Shown here: positions 38,445 to 48,153 of the stretch, piece by piece
Position numbering within the stretch: the first letter of the stretch is position 1
Layout: each line of letters begins with the position of its first letter
Assembly (NCBI RefSeq): GCF_029027585.1
Contig: NZ_CP093397.1
Location: 1,415,405 to 1,479,404, forward strand
DNA: 64,000 nucleotides
Direction: 5' to 3'
Source of the DNA: Sulfurimonas sp.
GTDB taxonomy: Bacteria; Campylobacterota; Campylobacteria; Campylobacterales; Sulfurimonadaceae
Program-made: the position numbers and the translations under genes
The notes under the pieces: generated by a model
What the model was told of the DNA's origin: nothing
The model's input: only the letters and a program-made list of their open reading frames with translations
Databases searched by the model: none

Positions 38445-38918
38445 TTATTTCCCCTTGTTATAGATTAGTACATTTATATCATCTATTGCATTAAAAATCA
38501 GTTGTTTTGTTGCTTCTTTTGTAACTTTATGTGGTTCAAAGTGATCAGATACGATTTTAAAAATATATCTGTTTTTAATCGCTTTTGTTGCTTGGATAAA
38601 TCCAGCTGATTCCATATCAACAAGTTCGTAGATGCTATCGTTTGTAACAGCTTCATTAACACAGCTTAAATTGTTTGCGAAACCATCTATGAGTTGCCCA
38701 ATTTTATAGCTTTTGTTTGCTCCGCAAATTCCTATATTTACAATGATGTCAGTTTTACTCATTTGTGGTAGAATTTTTTTGGAAGCATTAAACATACTTT
38801 CTCTTCCAATCCCGCTTACAATGAGAGTTACTTCACTATTTTGTTTTGACTTAGTAAGTTTATATTTATCGACAAAAGCTTGAGCTTCTGACTTTAAAGC
38901 ACAGATGATATATAACAT
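38445..38918 (-). CDS. Short nucleoside phosphorylase-like protein (MTAN fold)
   Basis: 157 residues from the ATG at 38918 (MLYIICALKSEAQAF), or 162 from 38933. The fold of methylthioadenosine/SAH nucleosidases is suggested by IICALKSEAQAF, IVSGIGRESMF, VNIGICGA and the ribose-binding VDMESAGFIQA, with the later SDHFEPHK holding the catalytic-type Asp. It is shorter than the usual 230 residues, missing part of the middle. It abuts the NagZ-amidase gene with no gap. Substrate unknown; it may be a nucleosidase or a hopanoid-type phosphorylase. Confidence 0.75.
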   Translation of the reverse strand: MLYIICALKSEAQAFVDKYKLTKSKQNSEVTLIVSGIGRESMFNASKKILPQMSKTDIIVNIGICGANKSYKIGQLIDGFANNLSCVNEAVTNDSIYELVDMESAGFIQATKAIKNRYIFKIVSDHFEPHKVTKEATKQLIFNAIDDINVLIYNKGK

Positions 38919-38955
38919 GTTACAATTATACAAAATTATATAGGAAAATAAGATT

Positions 38956-39294
38956 ATGGCAGTATTAGATGCAAATTATTCAGATATAGACCATGATAAA
39001 ATGGCAAAAGCTATAGGTTTAAAAGTTAAACATATACCTATTTTGATAGCTAGTTTTTTAGAAGAATCTGCTTCTAGTTTGAATAAATTAGCAGAGGCAA
39101 TAAAGTCTAAAAATTATCAAGATATAGAATTACAAGCGCATTCCATTAAAGGAAGTGCAGGTAATCTTCGTTTTAATGAAGTTTATGAAATGTCAAAAGA
39201 GATGGAACTTTGTGCGACAAAAGCAAAGGTTGATTTTGACTATAAAGCTCATTTAGATGCTATTAAAAAAGCAGTAGCAACTATATCTACTTAG
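38956..39294 (+). CDS. Hpt-domain phosphotransfer protein
   Basis: 112 residues forming a four-helix Hpt domain. The phosphorylated His is H62 in LQAHSIKGSAGNLRF. No kinase or receiver is joined to it; a hybrid kinase elsewhere would supply phosphate. AGGAAAATAAG precedes the ATG. Divergent from the nucleosidase-like gene with about 20-35 bases between starts. Confidence 0.88.
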   Translation: MAVLDANYSDIDHDKMAKAIGLKVKHIPILIASFLEESASSLNKLAEAIKSKNYQDIELQAHSIKGSAGNLRFNEVYEMSKEMELCATKAKVDFDYKAHLDAIKKAVATIST

Positions 39295-39339
39295 AAAAAA
39301 TTTGGTAATTTTTAAAAAATAAGATATACTTCCACCGCT

Positions 39340-39458
39340 CTTCTTTAGACCTGTGCAATGATATTTTTAGATAATGTGTCAGGGTAGGAATACAGCAGCA
39401 CACCTGAGTTTATTATGTGCCGCAGATATCTGGAGAGGGGCACCTTTATCTAAATCGT
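39340..39458 (+). ncRNA. ffs: Signal recognition particle RNA (4.5S type)
   Basis: The conserved helix 8 core is seen as GTCAGGGTAGGAATACAGCA with the GGAA tetraloop and AGCAGC-like internal loop (39378-39400), followed by the matching strand ending CACCT. An outer stem pairs TTTTAGATAA (39364-39373) with TTTATCTAAA (39444-39453). The RNA binds Ffh and targets nascent membrane proteins. Ends are approximate. Confidence 0.85.
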
Positions 39459-39500
39459 AAAGAGTAAAGTTTATATAACCCCCTAATTTATTACCATTAA

Positions 39501-39734
39501 CTACTTAATATCTTCTCTAAATTTTGAAATTCCGCATGGCTGATTTGGTGATGGTGGATTATTTTTTAGATAGTTTAAATCTTCTAAAGTCTGTGTTAAA
39601 ACTTTTTTTTGCTGAAGTATTGGTAGCATTAAATTATCTTTCTCATTAAGAGGAATACTCCAATTAAGTAATATTTTTTGAACCTCGTCATCAAGCTCTT
39701 TAAGGGCATTTTCTATATGTTTTATTGAATTCAT
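39501..39734 (-). CDS. Small helical protein, hypothetical
   Basis: 77 residues, mostly helical, with HIENALKELDDEVQKIL and ILQQKKVLTQTLEDLNYL suggesting a coiled coil, then a Pro-rich tail NNPPSPNQPCG. No known domain recognised. It fills the gap between SRP RNA and rpmI and runs against both. Coding status is probable from its length and composition but not certain. Confidence 0.5.
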   Translation of the reverse strand: MNSIKHIENALKELDDEVQKILLNWSIPLNEKDNLMLPILQQKKVLTQTLEDLNYLKNNPPSPNQPCGISKFREDIK

Positions 39735-39769
39735 AAAATTATTGTAGCTAAATCTTAGAAACTTTTGGG

Positions 39770-39797
39770 TATAATCCCATTCTCAAATAGTGAGAAT
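39770..39797 (+). promoter_or_regulatory. Promoter -10 and leader hairpin of rpmI-rplT
   Basis: TATAAT at 39770-39775, then a 7-bp hairpin ATTCTCA/TGAGAAT (39779-39797) at the expected transcript start, 20 bases before the rpmI ATG. A -35 is not obvious, as is common in these bacteria. Confidence 0.55.
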
Positions 39798-39816
39798 TTT
39801 ATGTAAAGGATTATCG

Positions 39817-40008
39817 ATGCCAAAAATGAAATCGGTAAAAGGCGCTGTAAAGCGTTTTAAAGTTAAGAAAAATGGTTCTGTTAAGCGCGGTTCAGCGTTC
39901 AGAAGTCACATCTTAACTAAACAAGATGCAGCTACTCGTCGTAAGCAAAACAGCCCTAAGGTTGTTGCAAAAGCTGACGAAGCAAATGTTAAGGCTATGA
40001 TAAATTAA
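39817..40008 (+). CDS. rpmI: 50S ribosomal protein L35
   Basis: 63 residues from the ATG at 39817 (AAAGGATTATCG before it): [20 protein letters not shown] is the L35 beginning, with [13 protein letters not shown] in the middle. The frame is open from 39790 but that extension is outside the family. infC, the usual upstream neighbour, is not here. Confidence 0.95.
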   Translation: MPKMKSVKGAVKRFKVKKNGSVKRGSAFRSHILTKQDAATRRKQNSPKVVAKADEANVKAMIN

Positions 40009-40105
40009 TTTATCGTAAATCTCCAATTTTAAATAATTGGGCAAGACCACTTAATGTGTGGCACCTTGAACACTAAAAGTGTCTGGGTAAAGAAAAAGGA
40101 AAGAA

Positions 40106-40465
40106 ATGCCAAGAGTAAAAACAGGTGTTGTTCGTAGAAGAAGACACAAAAAGATATTAAAATTAGCAAAAGGTTTCTATAGTGGTCGTCGTAAACACTT
40201 TAGAAAAGCTAAAGAACAGATTGAAAGATCGTGGGTATATGCTCATCGTGACCGTAAGCAAAAGAAGCGTGATTTCCGTAGATTATGGATTGTTCGTATC
40301 AATGCAGCGAGTCGTTTAAATGGAATGACTTATTCTACCTTCATGAATGGTGTTCACAAAGCTGGCATCGAGCTTGACCGTAAAATTCTTGCTGATATGG
40401 CGATGAATGATGCAGCAGCATTTAGTGCAGTTGTAGAAGCGTCTAAGGCGGCACTTAGCAAATAG
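40106..40465 (+). CDS. rplT: 50S ribosomal protein L20
   Basis: 119 residues: [24 protein letters not shown] and [20 protein letters not shown] are diagnostic. L20 binds 23S rRNA early in assembly and in other bacteria also represses its own operon by binding the leader. The 97-base gap after rpmI holds several short stems (CCAATT/AATTGG, CCAC/GTGG), which could be part of such control. AAAAAGGAAAGAA precedes the ATG. Confidence 0.96.
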   Translation: MPRVKTGVVRRRRHKKILKLAKGFYSGRRKHFRKAKEQIERSWVYAHRDRKQKKRDFRRLWIVRINAASRLNGMTYSTFMNGVHKAGIELDRKILADMAMNDAAAFSAVVEASKAALSK

Positions 40466-40476
40466 TATTTGTTAAG

Positions 40477-40506
40477 TTAAACTCTCACACTTTGTTGAGA
40501 GTTTAA
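40477..40506. terminator. Bidirectional terminator after rplT
   Basis: An 11-bp perfect stem, TTAAACTCTCA and TGAGAGTTTAA, with an 8-base loop, lies 12 bases after rplT and overlaps the last codons of the convergent gene. A-rich and T-rich flanks are short, so strength is uncertain. Confidence 0.6.
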
Positions 40507-42193
40507 ACCTTGTGTAAAAATAAAACGGAGTTACCCTTAGAATTGTAGTAAATCCCCAAAGATGAATTTCTCGAAACAAAAACACCCCTTCCATTAAAAG
40601 ACTTAGTATTTCTAAATATTTTACTTAGTATTTCAGTATCAAATCCTTCACCCTCATCACTCACTTGAGTTACTATATAGTTTATCGAATCGTTAGTAAT
40701 CTTATTTATAGTTATAAAAATCTTTTTTGTACAATCTTTTTGAATTTCTTGAAGAGTTTGAAGATATATATCATTTTCTATAAGTTTATGTTTTGTCTCT
40801 GTATCTAGTTTAAGGTTTCCGTGCTCATAAGCATTCATATAAAGTTCAGTAAATACAACGCCTGCATCATATCTTTTCTTCACATCATCAGTTAAAGATT
40901 CCCAAATAGTTGTGTACCACTCATTTGCATTTTCTATCTCATTGAAATTAGTTATAAAACTTTTTTCAGCAATGATAGTATTCTTTAAATCAAGAGAGTT
41001 TATAAATATAAAAGTTATATCATCTTCTGGTGTATCAATTTTCCAAAGTAGTCTTTCTTTCATAGCGTCTTTTGTAAAGGAGTCTAAAAAATCCTTTTCA
41101 ATATATTCTATATAAAGTTTATTTTTAAATCGAGTTGAGTTCTCCACCATTCCATCTGTATAAAATAGATACTTTGTAATATCTGAAGTGTTATAAGAAG
41201 AAACTTTAAAATCATGAATATATCTACTTATAGGAGTGTTATTTGATTTTAATTTTATGATTTTATGATTGTTATTTTGCATGAGTATCGCAGGCATTGC
41301 AAATTTTGCATAATGAAGAAGTTTCTTTTTATCATCATGTAGAAGATAGTCTATTGAGAGTGCCTCTTCTTCAAGTAAAATAGGTTTGATGTAATCTAAA
41401 GACTTATCTATAAGTTTATGAAAATCAAAATTATCTTCTTTTTTCATGTTATCTATGGTGTGGTTTATAAAAGAGGTTATTAGCATAGAGCTAAGTGAAG
41501 CCGAAAGACCTTTGCCCATTCCATCAACAAGTAGGTAAAATGATAAAGATGAGTTTATACTTCTCGCACTATAAGAATCTCCACTTAAAACATCTAAGGG
41601 TTGATACATAAAATCTATTAATGAGATAGAACTCATATCTATCATTTTGTAGTAAAAATCATTTCTTAAGATATTTAGTTCTTTTTCAAAGGCTAAATCT
41701 TCTTGATGTGAGATATATTTTTCTTTTTCTTCAAGTGCTTCTAGTTTGGAGTTTTTTTGTCTTTGTAGATGCTCTTCTACAAGTATAAGTTTTGAAGTAG
41801 ATATAAGTGCGCTGATAACTTCTTTAGGTTTGATAGGTTTTTTATAAAGTTATTTACATTTAGGTTTAATGCTTGAATGATGACATCTGCTTCACTTATG
41901 ACAGTCACTAAGATGATAGGTATAGTTTTATCAGACTTTCTGATTTTTTCTATCATTTCTAAGCCATTAAGCTTAGGCATAGCATAGTCAGTTATTATGA
42001 CATCGATATCATTTGAATCATATTTTTCATAACCATCTTGACCATCATCCGCAAAGATTATTTTTTCAACATAATCTTCAAAAATTGCATCATATAAAAG
42101 TTGTGTAGTCTTATTGTCTTCGATGCAAAGAAGCGTCAATGATTGCATAAACTCTAAAATCGTATCATCAATAATTAACAGATTCTTTTGCAT
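40503..42193 (-). pseudogene. Frameshifted receiver - PP2C phosphatase - HATPase regulator
   Basis: The first frame (42193-41777) is a receiver domain with LLCIEDN acidic pair and phospho-acceptor D69 in VIITDYAMPK; it goes wrong just where the conserved KKPI motif should be. In the other frame the sequence reads NFIKKPIKPKEVISAL, then a coiled coil (41646-41770), then a SpoIIE/PP2C phosphatase (DVLSGDSYSA, VDGMGKG) and a C-terminal anti-sigma-factor-type HATPase (ELYMNAYEHGN, DEGEGFD, GRGVFVSR). One base missing in the six-T run 41838-41843 joins them to about 560 residues. The layout matches HsbR-type partner-switching regulators. Probably an intact gene with a base-calling error. Confidence 0.82.
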
Positions 42194-42200
42194 ATTTTAC

Positions 42201-44176
42201 CTATACTTTAAATTTACTTAGTTCATCTTGAAGACTTTGAGCCTCATTTGATAGTAGATTAGAACTATTTTTAACATCAATTCTAAATTTTATATTTTCA
42301 TTTGAAAGCTGAATCATCTCATCCATGTTTGTTATAAGCTCTTTAGTTTTAGTAGCAATGTAAGTGCTTTGATACATAACATCTTTTGATTGTCCTGTTG
42401 TTTTTAACAGGTTTTCTTTTGTTTGCATTGAATCTTCTATTAGCTCTTGAGCAGATTCAGATATTTGTATCATATTTTTTGAAGTTGTATTTGTTTCTTC
42501 TGAAATTTCAACAACATTTTGTGTAATAAGATTTACATTTGCACTTATTTCTCCAAGAGATTTTTGAGTTCTCTCAGCTAGTTTTCTTACCTCATCTGCA
42601 ACAACTGCAAAACCTCGTCCATGCTCACCTGCACGAGCCGCTTCTATGGCAGCATTAAGTGCGAGTAAGTTAGTTTGGTCTGCTATATCAGAGATGATTG
42701 CTAAAACATCTTTAATATTTTTAGCCTGTTCTGTTAAAGAAGATACTTTTTGAGCTAACTCTTGTTGGTGTTGTGTCCCATCATCTATGGTACTTACAAC
42801 GGCATCTAGTTTAGATACGAAACTGTCTAAAACAGTAAATGTCTGATCTAAATCTTCTGTAACACTGATGGAAGCTTCTTCAACAGCATCTAGTTTTTCT
42901 CCAATTTCAGCCACTAAAATATTTACATTTGTGATTTTTATATCTGCTATATCACCATTTTTTGTAAGTTCTTCAACGACAAGATTTAGGTTTTTACTCT
43001 CTATACTTGTGGCATCTGAAACTGATTTTGCCTGAATTACACTTTGTCTAAATTGAATTATCATTGTATGAATTGCTTTAGATATTTGAGATATTTCATC
43101 TCTTCCTTCTACAACAACTTCACATGTTAAATCAAGGTTATCAGAAACACAGTTTATTTTTTGTAAAGAGTTTTTAACACTTGCATTTATACCATTAGAG
43201 ATACTGAGTATGATTAAGAAAATGATAGTTGCAAAAAAACCATAACTAGCTAATGTTGTAAAAGCTTTTGTTTTGAGCTTTCTTCAATTTCTTTTAAAAG
43301 GATAGAGTTTTGTCTAGCAAGTTCATCATCAACTTGTTTTAAAAGATTGATTTTTTTTGAAATTGTTTTAAACCAAACAACACTGTCTATGCCAAAATTA
43401 CCTTCATTGGCTTTAGCTTTTGCAATATCTCTCATTTTATTAACTTCCCCAATCACAGGAGAGTTCATTTTCTTTTTATAAAATTCTTTTGTTTTTGTAG
43501 TTGCCATGCTTAAAAAAGAGTCCATATAAGCATTTTGTTCCGCTATAAGAGTTATAAACTTTGCAAACATTCCGTTGCCAAATTTATCTGCACCAAAGGT
43601 ACCACTTAAAACAGCTCTCTCTATCCCTACTCTCTCTTTAGACTTTAAAAAGTTTGTATAAGCATCTAGGGCTTTTACAAGTTTTTGAGTATCTGCTAGT
43701 TTTGCTGTTAAAGCGACAATATTTAAGATTTTTTTATTCATTTTTGTATAGTAAGTTACTTCATCTTTTACACTAATACTTAAGGAATCTACTTGAGAGC
43801 GAATTTGATTTACTCTACTCATGTCCTCGTTAAAAGCTAAGAGTTCATTTTTTAACTCCTGCGGGAAAGAGTTTAAATCTAGAGTTGCTGTGTAATTGTC
43901 AAGTTCAGTATTCTTTTTACTCATAAGAACTCTTTGTTTAGGCAGTGCATCTGAGAATTTTTTACCTTTAGAACCTATAAAACCAGCACTCATACCTCTT
44001 TCTTTTTGAGTTTCATGTATTAAAAGACTTAATTTTTGTGAAAGTATATTTAGATGTTTTGCTTGTTCTATCGCAGTTTTTTCATGCAAAGATTTGTTTA
44101 GCGTTATAGCCATAATGATTAAAGCAAAAGAGATAACCATTCCCGCTATAAGTTTTAGTTTATTCTTGATACTCAT
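42201..44176 (-). pseudogene. Frameshifted methyl-accepting chemotaxis protein with NIT sensor domain
   Basis: The frame from 44176 has a first membrane helix (about 8-27) and a periplasmic nitrate/nitrite-sensing (NIT) type domain, including LSLLIHETQKERGMSAGF. It stops early at 43250 after [11 protein letters not shown]. The other frame continues with [20 protein letters not shown], the second membrane helix, a HAMP region, and the highly conserved signalling tip [20 protein letters not shown] and [15 protein letters not shown]. One base is missing near 43258-43265. About 655 residues when joined. It overlaps the STAS gene start by 4 bases, so it belongs to the same operon. Confidence 0.85.
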
Positions 44177-44463
44177 TTTATTTTTTTTGCATTAAAGGTT
44201 GAGGTAAGATTTAAATCATCTATAAGATGAAATAGTTGTTCATTTCCAATACGCATATCAATAGTTATGTTATCTTTTAAAACTAGTTTATTAAAGTAAC
44301 CAATAACAGAAGATGTAATAGAAAGAGAATCAATGATTTTAATAACTATACTTTTATGCTCAGCTGATACATTATCTGTAAGAGATTTAATCTCAGAAAA
44401 ATTTGCAATACTTTTAATATTTCCTGTAATTGTAATAGTGCTTGACGATGATGTGATTTCCAT
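44173..44463 (-). CDS. STAS-domain protein (anti-anti-sigma type)
   Basis: 96 residues with the STAS pattern: ITITGNIKSIANFSEIKSL, then VIKIIDSLSITSSVIGYF, where the Ser in the DSLSITSS segment is in the place of the phosphorylated Ser of SpoIIAA-like proteins. It is likely the substrate of the PP2C phosphatase and HATPase kinase domains encoded two genes downstream. Preceded by AAAGGATATACTT. First gene of the three-gene module. Confidence 0.75.
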   Translation of the reverse strand: MEITSSSSTITITGNIKSIANFSEIKSLTDNVSAEHKSIVIKIIDSLSITSSVIGYFNKLVLKDNITIDMRIGNEQLFHLIDDLNLTSTFNAKKIK

Positions 44464-44513
44464 AAGTATATCCTTTTTGTTATTTGTATTAGATTAGTAT
44501 ATAACTATAAATA

Positions 44514-45704
44514 TTAATTTTTGCTAAATTTGTTTATATCTGTTATCCATTCTTTCATCTTTTTTTCATAGCCTATATCTTTTAACTCAACAAATTTGAT
44601 ATGTTTTGACATGTAGGTTTGTTTTATATAACCACCAAAATCATGCGGATATAAATAAGCTTCATTTCTCTGTGTTATATTTTTAGGTATTTCTAGCATT
44701 AAACCTTCATTGATTTCTTTAAGAGCAGAGTTGATTGCTAAGTAAGAAGAATTTGATTTAGGAGAGGCGCATAGATACACTACAGCCTGAGCTAAGATGA
44801 TTCTAGCTTCAGGAAAACCTATCTTAGAAACACTTGTCAAACATGAAGTTGTAAGGGTTAGAGCCTGAGGATTAGCATTTCCTATATCTTCACTTGCTAA
44901 AATTACAAGTCGCCTTGCTATAAAATCAGCACTTTCTCCACCATCTATAAGTCTAGCAAGATAGTAGATGCCAGCATCCATGTCTGAGCCTCTTATGGAC
45001 TTTATAAGAGCACTTGTTAAATCATAGTGAACACCTGCTTCACTACTTCCAACACTTAGAGCATTTGGTCTTAAAGACTTTAAAAGCTTTAGTGTTATGT
45101 TGGCTGCTATACTTGAAGAAAACTCTAAAAGTTTTAACATTGCTCTGGCATCTCCTCCACTACTCTTAACTAGATATTCTTTTGCATCTTTATCACATTT
45201 TAACTCTGTAGTATTTAGTGCTGTATCTAAAAGTAGAAATAGCTTTTCATTGCTTATATACTTTAATTCAAAAAGCATAGAACGAGAGCGAATAGCAGAA
45301 GTTAAAGAAAAGAAAGGATTCTCAGTTGAAGCACCTATGATTAAAACAGAGTTATTCTCCATTACTGGAAGTAAAACTTCTTGTTGATTTTTTGCTAAAC
45401 GATGAACTTCATCTATGAAAATAAGTGGTTTTTGTAAAGTGTTTTTGTGTTTATCAAAGATTTTTCTAAGTTGTTCTATCTTTATTGAAGTTGCGTTAAA
45501 CTCGTAAAAAGGAAGCTCCATAACCGAGGCTATAATTCTTGCAATAGAAGTTTTTCCACTTCCAGGGGGACCATAAAAAAAGCTATGTCCAAGAGAGAGA
45601 TTTTCACATAAGATACGAAGAGGAGCATCTACACAACTCAGATGCTCTTGACCAACTAAGTCATCAAAAGTTTTAGGTCTTAAAAGATGCGTAAAATCAC
45701 TCAA
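44514..45704 (-). CDS. rarA: Replication-associated recombination protein A (MgsA/RarA AAA+ ATPase)
   Basis: 396 residues. Starts LRPKTFDDLVGQEHL; Walker A GPPGSGKTSIA near 45-55, Walker B LIFIDEVHRL near 95-104, sensor 1 IIGASTENPFF, and the RarA-type C-terminal tetramer domain with AGIYYLARLIDGGE. Acts at stalled replication forks. Two bases before its start lies the end of the pseudouridine synthase gene. Confidence 0.95.
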   Translation of the reverse strand: MSDFTHLLRPKTFDDLVGQEHLSCVDAPLRILCENLSLGHSFFYGPPGSGKTSIARIIASVMELPFYEFNATSIKIEQLRKIFDKHKNTLQKPLIFIDEVHRLAKNQQEVLLPVMENNSVLIIGASTENPFFSLTSAIRSRSMLFELKYISNEKLFLLLDTALNTTELKCDKDAKEYLVKSSGGDARAMLKLLEFSSSIAANITLKLLKSLRPNALSVGSSEAGVHYDLTSALIKSIRGSDMDAGIYYLARLIDGGESADFIARRLVILASEDIGNANPQALTLTTSCLTSVSKIGFPEARIILAQAVVYLCASPKSNSSYLAINSALKEINEGLMLEIPKNITQRNEAYLYPHDFGGYIKQTYMSKHIKFVELKDIGYEKKMKEWITDINKFSKN

Positions 45705-45706
45705 GA

Positions 45707-46495
45707 CTATTTTTCGCCTCGCTCTCTTTTGCTTTTTTCTTCAGCTTTTAAAAATGTAAATAAAGCAGAGTATTCACTTCTACTTAAAAATCTAGTTTTT
45801 CCCGTTGGTAGATTATTTAACCCAACCTCTGCAAAACTAATGCGTTTTAAGTCTGCAACTTCTGTACCAAAATGAGCAAAAAAGCGTCTAATTTCTCTAT
45901 TTTTACCTTCTGATATTGCTATTTTTAAAATAGAGTAATTATGCTCATTTTTTTGAATTTTGTAACCTAAAAAAGGTGCAAAAGTCATACTTGTGATTTT
46001 AGAGTGAGAATGTCCACCTGCAGTAGCATCTAGGAGCTCAAGTCCATTCATCATAGCTGTTTCCATTTCTGGGGTTACTTGACCTTTTATTTTCACTTTG
46101 TAGATTCTCTCTAAGTTTGAGTTCATCAAAGCAGTTGCAATTTTTGAAGCGTCTGTAAGAAGCAAAACTCCTTCTGTTAAAAAGTCTAATCTACCAACAG
46201 GAATAAAGTGTTTATACTTTGCATCTAAAGAATCATAGATAGTTTTTCTATCTCTTGGGTCTTTTTTTGTTACAAGCTCACCTTTTGGTTTGTTATAAAC
46301 TATAACTGTATATTTATCGCGAGGAGTTATTTGTTTTCCACTCACATAAACGATAGTTTCTTTTTCATCAACTTGTGTCGCGGGGTTGTCTTGTATTTCA
46401 CCATCTACTCTAACATATCCATCTTGGATAGCTTTATCGGCCTCTCGTCTGGAGTAGCTTGAGTGGTGAGCAATATATTTGTTTAATCTCATCAT
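45707..46495 (-). CDS. Ribosomal large-subunit pseudouridine synthase, RluB/RsuA family
   Basis: 262 residues. N-terminal S4 RNA-binding domain (MRLNKYIAHHSSYSRREAD), then the catalytic Asp in VGRLDFLTEGVLLLT near 100-114, and KNREIRRFFAHFGTEV near the C-terminal end. RluB (23S rRNA position 2605) is the best fit, RluF or RsuA are alternatives. Start may be the first or second of two adjacent ATGs. Confidence 0.9.
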   Translation of the reverse strand: MMRLNKYIAHHSSYSRREADKAIQDGYVRVDGEIQDNPATQVDEKETIVYVSGKQITPRDKYTVIVYNKPKGELVTKKDPRDRKTIYDSLDAKYKHFIPVGRLDFLTEGVLLLTDASKIATALMNSNLERIYKVKIKGQVTPEMETAMMNGLELLDATAGGHSHSKITSMTFAPFLGYKIQKNEHNYSILKIAISEGKNREIRRFFAHFGTEVADLKRISFAEVGLNNLPTGKTRFLSRSEYSALFTFLKAEEKSKRERGEK

Positions 46496-46499
46496 ATTT

Positions 46500-47465
46500 T
46501 TATGAAATTCCTTTTTCTATAAGCGTATGAATATGTAGTACGCCTTTTATTTTTTTATTTTTATCTGTAATTACAAGAAGTTGTATTTTTTTCTTTTCTA
46601 CAAGTACGAGGGCTTCGCTTGCAAGCATATTCTCATCTTTACAAGTCATAGGATTTTTTGTTGCATATTTTAAAACATTTTGTTCTAGGGAAAAATCATC
46701 TTGAAGTAAGGCTCTACGAATATCTCCATCACTAACAATTGCTATGAGTTTATCGTTGGCATCTACGACTAAAACTGTTCCTAAGCGCCCTTCACTAATT
46801 TTTAAAATGGCATCTTTAACTTTTGTGTCTTCTTTTACGATAGGGATATTTTTAGTCTGCATAAGGTTTGAAACTTTTACAAAAAGTTGTTTTCCTAAAG
46901 CTCCCCCTGGGTGAAAAGAAGCAAAATCACTTTTTTTAAAATTTCTAGCTTTCATAAGGCAAACCGCCAAGGCATCCCCTAGTGCTAAGGTAAGAGTAGT
47001 TGAACTTGTAGGTGCAATGTCAAGTGGACAAGCCTCTTTTTCAACTATAACATCTATGACTATGTCACTATGTTGCCCTAGTGTAGAGTTCTTGTCGCGT
47101 GTCATTCCAATAAGAGGCGTTTTAAACCTTTTTATGTGAGGTAAAATAGAACTAAGTTCTTCACTCTCTCCGCTGTAACTAATGGCAATAACAACATCTT
47201 CTTTACTTATCATTCCCAAATCACCATGAAGTGCTTCTGTTGGGTGAAGAAAAAAACTAGGAGTTCCAGTAGATGCAAAAGTTGCTGCCATTTTTGCACC
47301 AATCAAACCACTCTTACCAACACCTGTGATGATTAACTTTCCTTTACATGAAAGAATAATATCAACAGCTTTCTCAAAAACATCACTACTGATGTTTTTA
47401 GCTGAGTCAAGTAGTGTTTGTGCTTCAATATTTAAAGTTTCTTGTGCAATTTCTTTGTAATTCAT
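46500..47465 (-). CDS. kdsD: Arabinose-5-phosphate isomerase KdsD
   Basis: 321 residues. SIS domain (about 35-165) with GVGKSGLIGAKMAATFASTG and HPTEALHGDLGM, then two CBS motifs (about 205-260 and 270-320, with VSDGDIRR). It makes arabinose 5-phosphate for KDO and lipid A core, or in some bacteria for related sugars. Divergent from purN. Confidence 0.93.
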   Translation of the reverse strand: MNYKEIAQETLNIEAQTLLDSAKNISSDVFEKAVDIILSCKGKLIITGVGKSGLIGAKMAATFASTGTPSFFLHPTEALHGDLGMISKEDVVIAISYSGESEELSSILPHIKRFKTPLIGMTRDKNSTLGQHSDIVIDVIVEKEACPLDIAPTSSTTLTLALGDALAVCLMKARNFKKSDFASFHPGGALGKQLFVKVSNLMQTKNIPIVKEDTKVKDAILKISEGRLGTVLVVDANDKLIAIVSDGDIRRALLQDDFSLEQNVLKYATKNPMTCKDENMLASEALVLVEKKKIQLLVITDKNKKIKGVLHIHTLIEKGIS

Positions 47466-47497
47466 AATGTGATTATATCCTTTTTAACTTCATAAGA

Positions 47498-47503
47498 TAT
47501 AAT
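47498..47503 (+). promoter_or_regulatory. Promoter -10 of purN
   Basis: TATAAT ends only six bases before the purN ATG (47510), so the transcript would start at or next to the start codon, giving a leaderless message. No Shine-Dalgarno is seen. Confidence 0.45.
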
Positions 47504-47509
47504 CCGTTT

Positions 47510-48064
47510 ATGAAAAAAATAGTTATACTCTTTAGTGGAGAGGGTTTTAATGCCCAAAATATTGTAAAAGAACTGCATAACAAAGAGTGTTATATTGCAT
47601 GTGGAATTACAAATAAAAGAGATGCAAAAGGTTTGCAAAAATTACAAGACTTAGGTGTGAAAACAGAAATTTTAGAACATACTAGTTTTGCATCTAGAGA
47701 AGAGTTTGACGCAAAACTTGTAAAACTTGTAAAGACTTATGAGCCAGATTTGGTAGTTTTGAGTGGGTTTATGAGGATTTTAAGTGAGGTTTTTACTTCC
47801 AGTATTCATGCAATAAATCTTCATCCATCTTTACTTCCAAAGTTTAAAGGCGCAAAAGCCATTGAGAGAAGTTTTGAAAGTTCAGATATAGATGCTGGAG
47901 TGAGTGTTCATTATGTTAGTAGTGAGTTAGATGCTGGAGATATTATTTTACAAACTTCTTTTGAAAAATCGCCAAATGAAACATTGGAGAGTTTTTCTGC
48001 TAAGATTAAAGAAATAGAGTACGAAATAATGCCACAAGCAATTGTGAAAGTTTTAAATACTTAA
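47510..48064 (+). CDS. purN: Phosphoribosylglycinamide formyltransferase
   Basis: 184 residues. MKKIVILFSGEGFNAQNIV, the VVLSGFMRIL loop, catalytic INLHPSLLPKFKGAKAIE (Asn and His) near 103-120 and the Asp in SSELDAGDIILQ all mark PurN. It adds the formyl group from 10-formyl-THF to GAR in purine synthesis. A palindrome follows its stop. Confidence 0.95.
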   Translation: MKKIVILFSGEGFNAQNIVKELHNKECYIACGITNKRDAKGLQKLQDLGVKTEILEHTSFASREEFDAKLVKLVKTYEPDLVVLSGFMRILSEVFTSSIHAINLHPSLLPKFKGAKAIERSFESSDIDAGVSVHYVSSELDAGDIILQTSFEKSPNETLESFSAKIKEIEYEIMPQAIVKVLNT

Positions 48065-48103
48065 AACTTTTCTCTCGCCAAAGGCGTAGCTTTAGTGACT
48101 GAG

Positions 48104-48129
48104 TATAATCTGGACTAGTTCAGATTATA
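48104..48129. terminator. Near-perfect palindrome between purN and nnrD
   Basis: TATAATCTG, eight bases, CAGATTATA; the centre also contains ACTAGT, so nearly all 26 bases are symmetric. As RNA it is a 9-bp hairpin 40 bases after purN; as DNA it could be an operator 24 bases before the nnrD start. Confidence 0.45.
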
Positions 48130-48153
48130 AGAGATATAACTTGAGGAGTGAAG

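Noticed and set aside
41838-41843. Programmed frameshifting as explanation for the receiver-PP2C break
   Set aside because: No stimulatory structure is seen, and similar single-base breaks occur in unrelated genes; homopolymer error is simpler.
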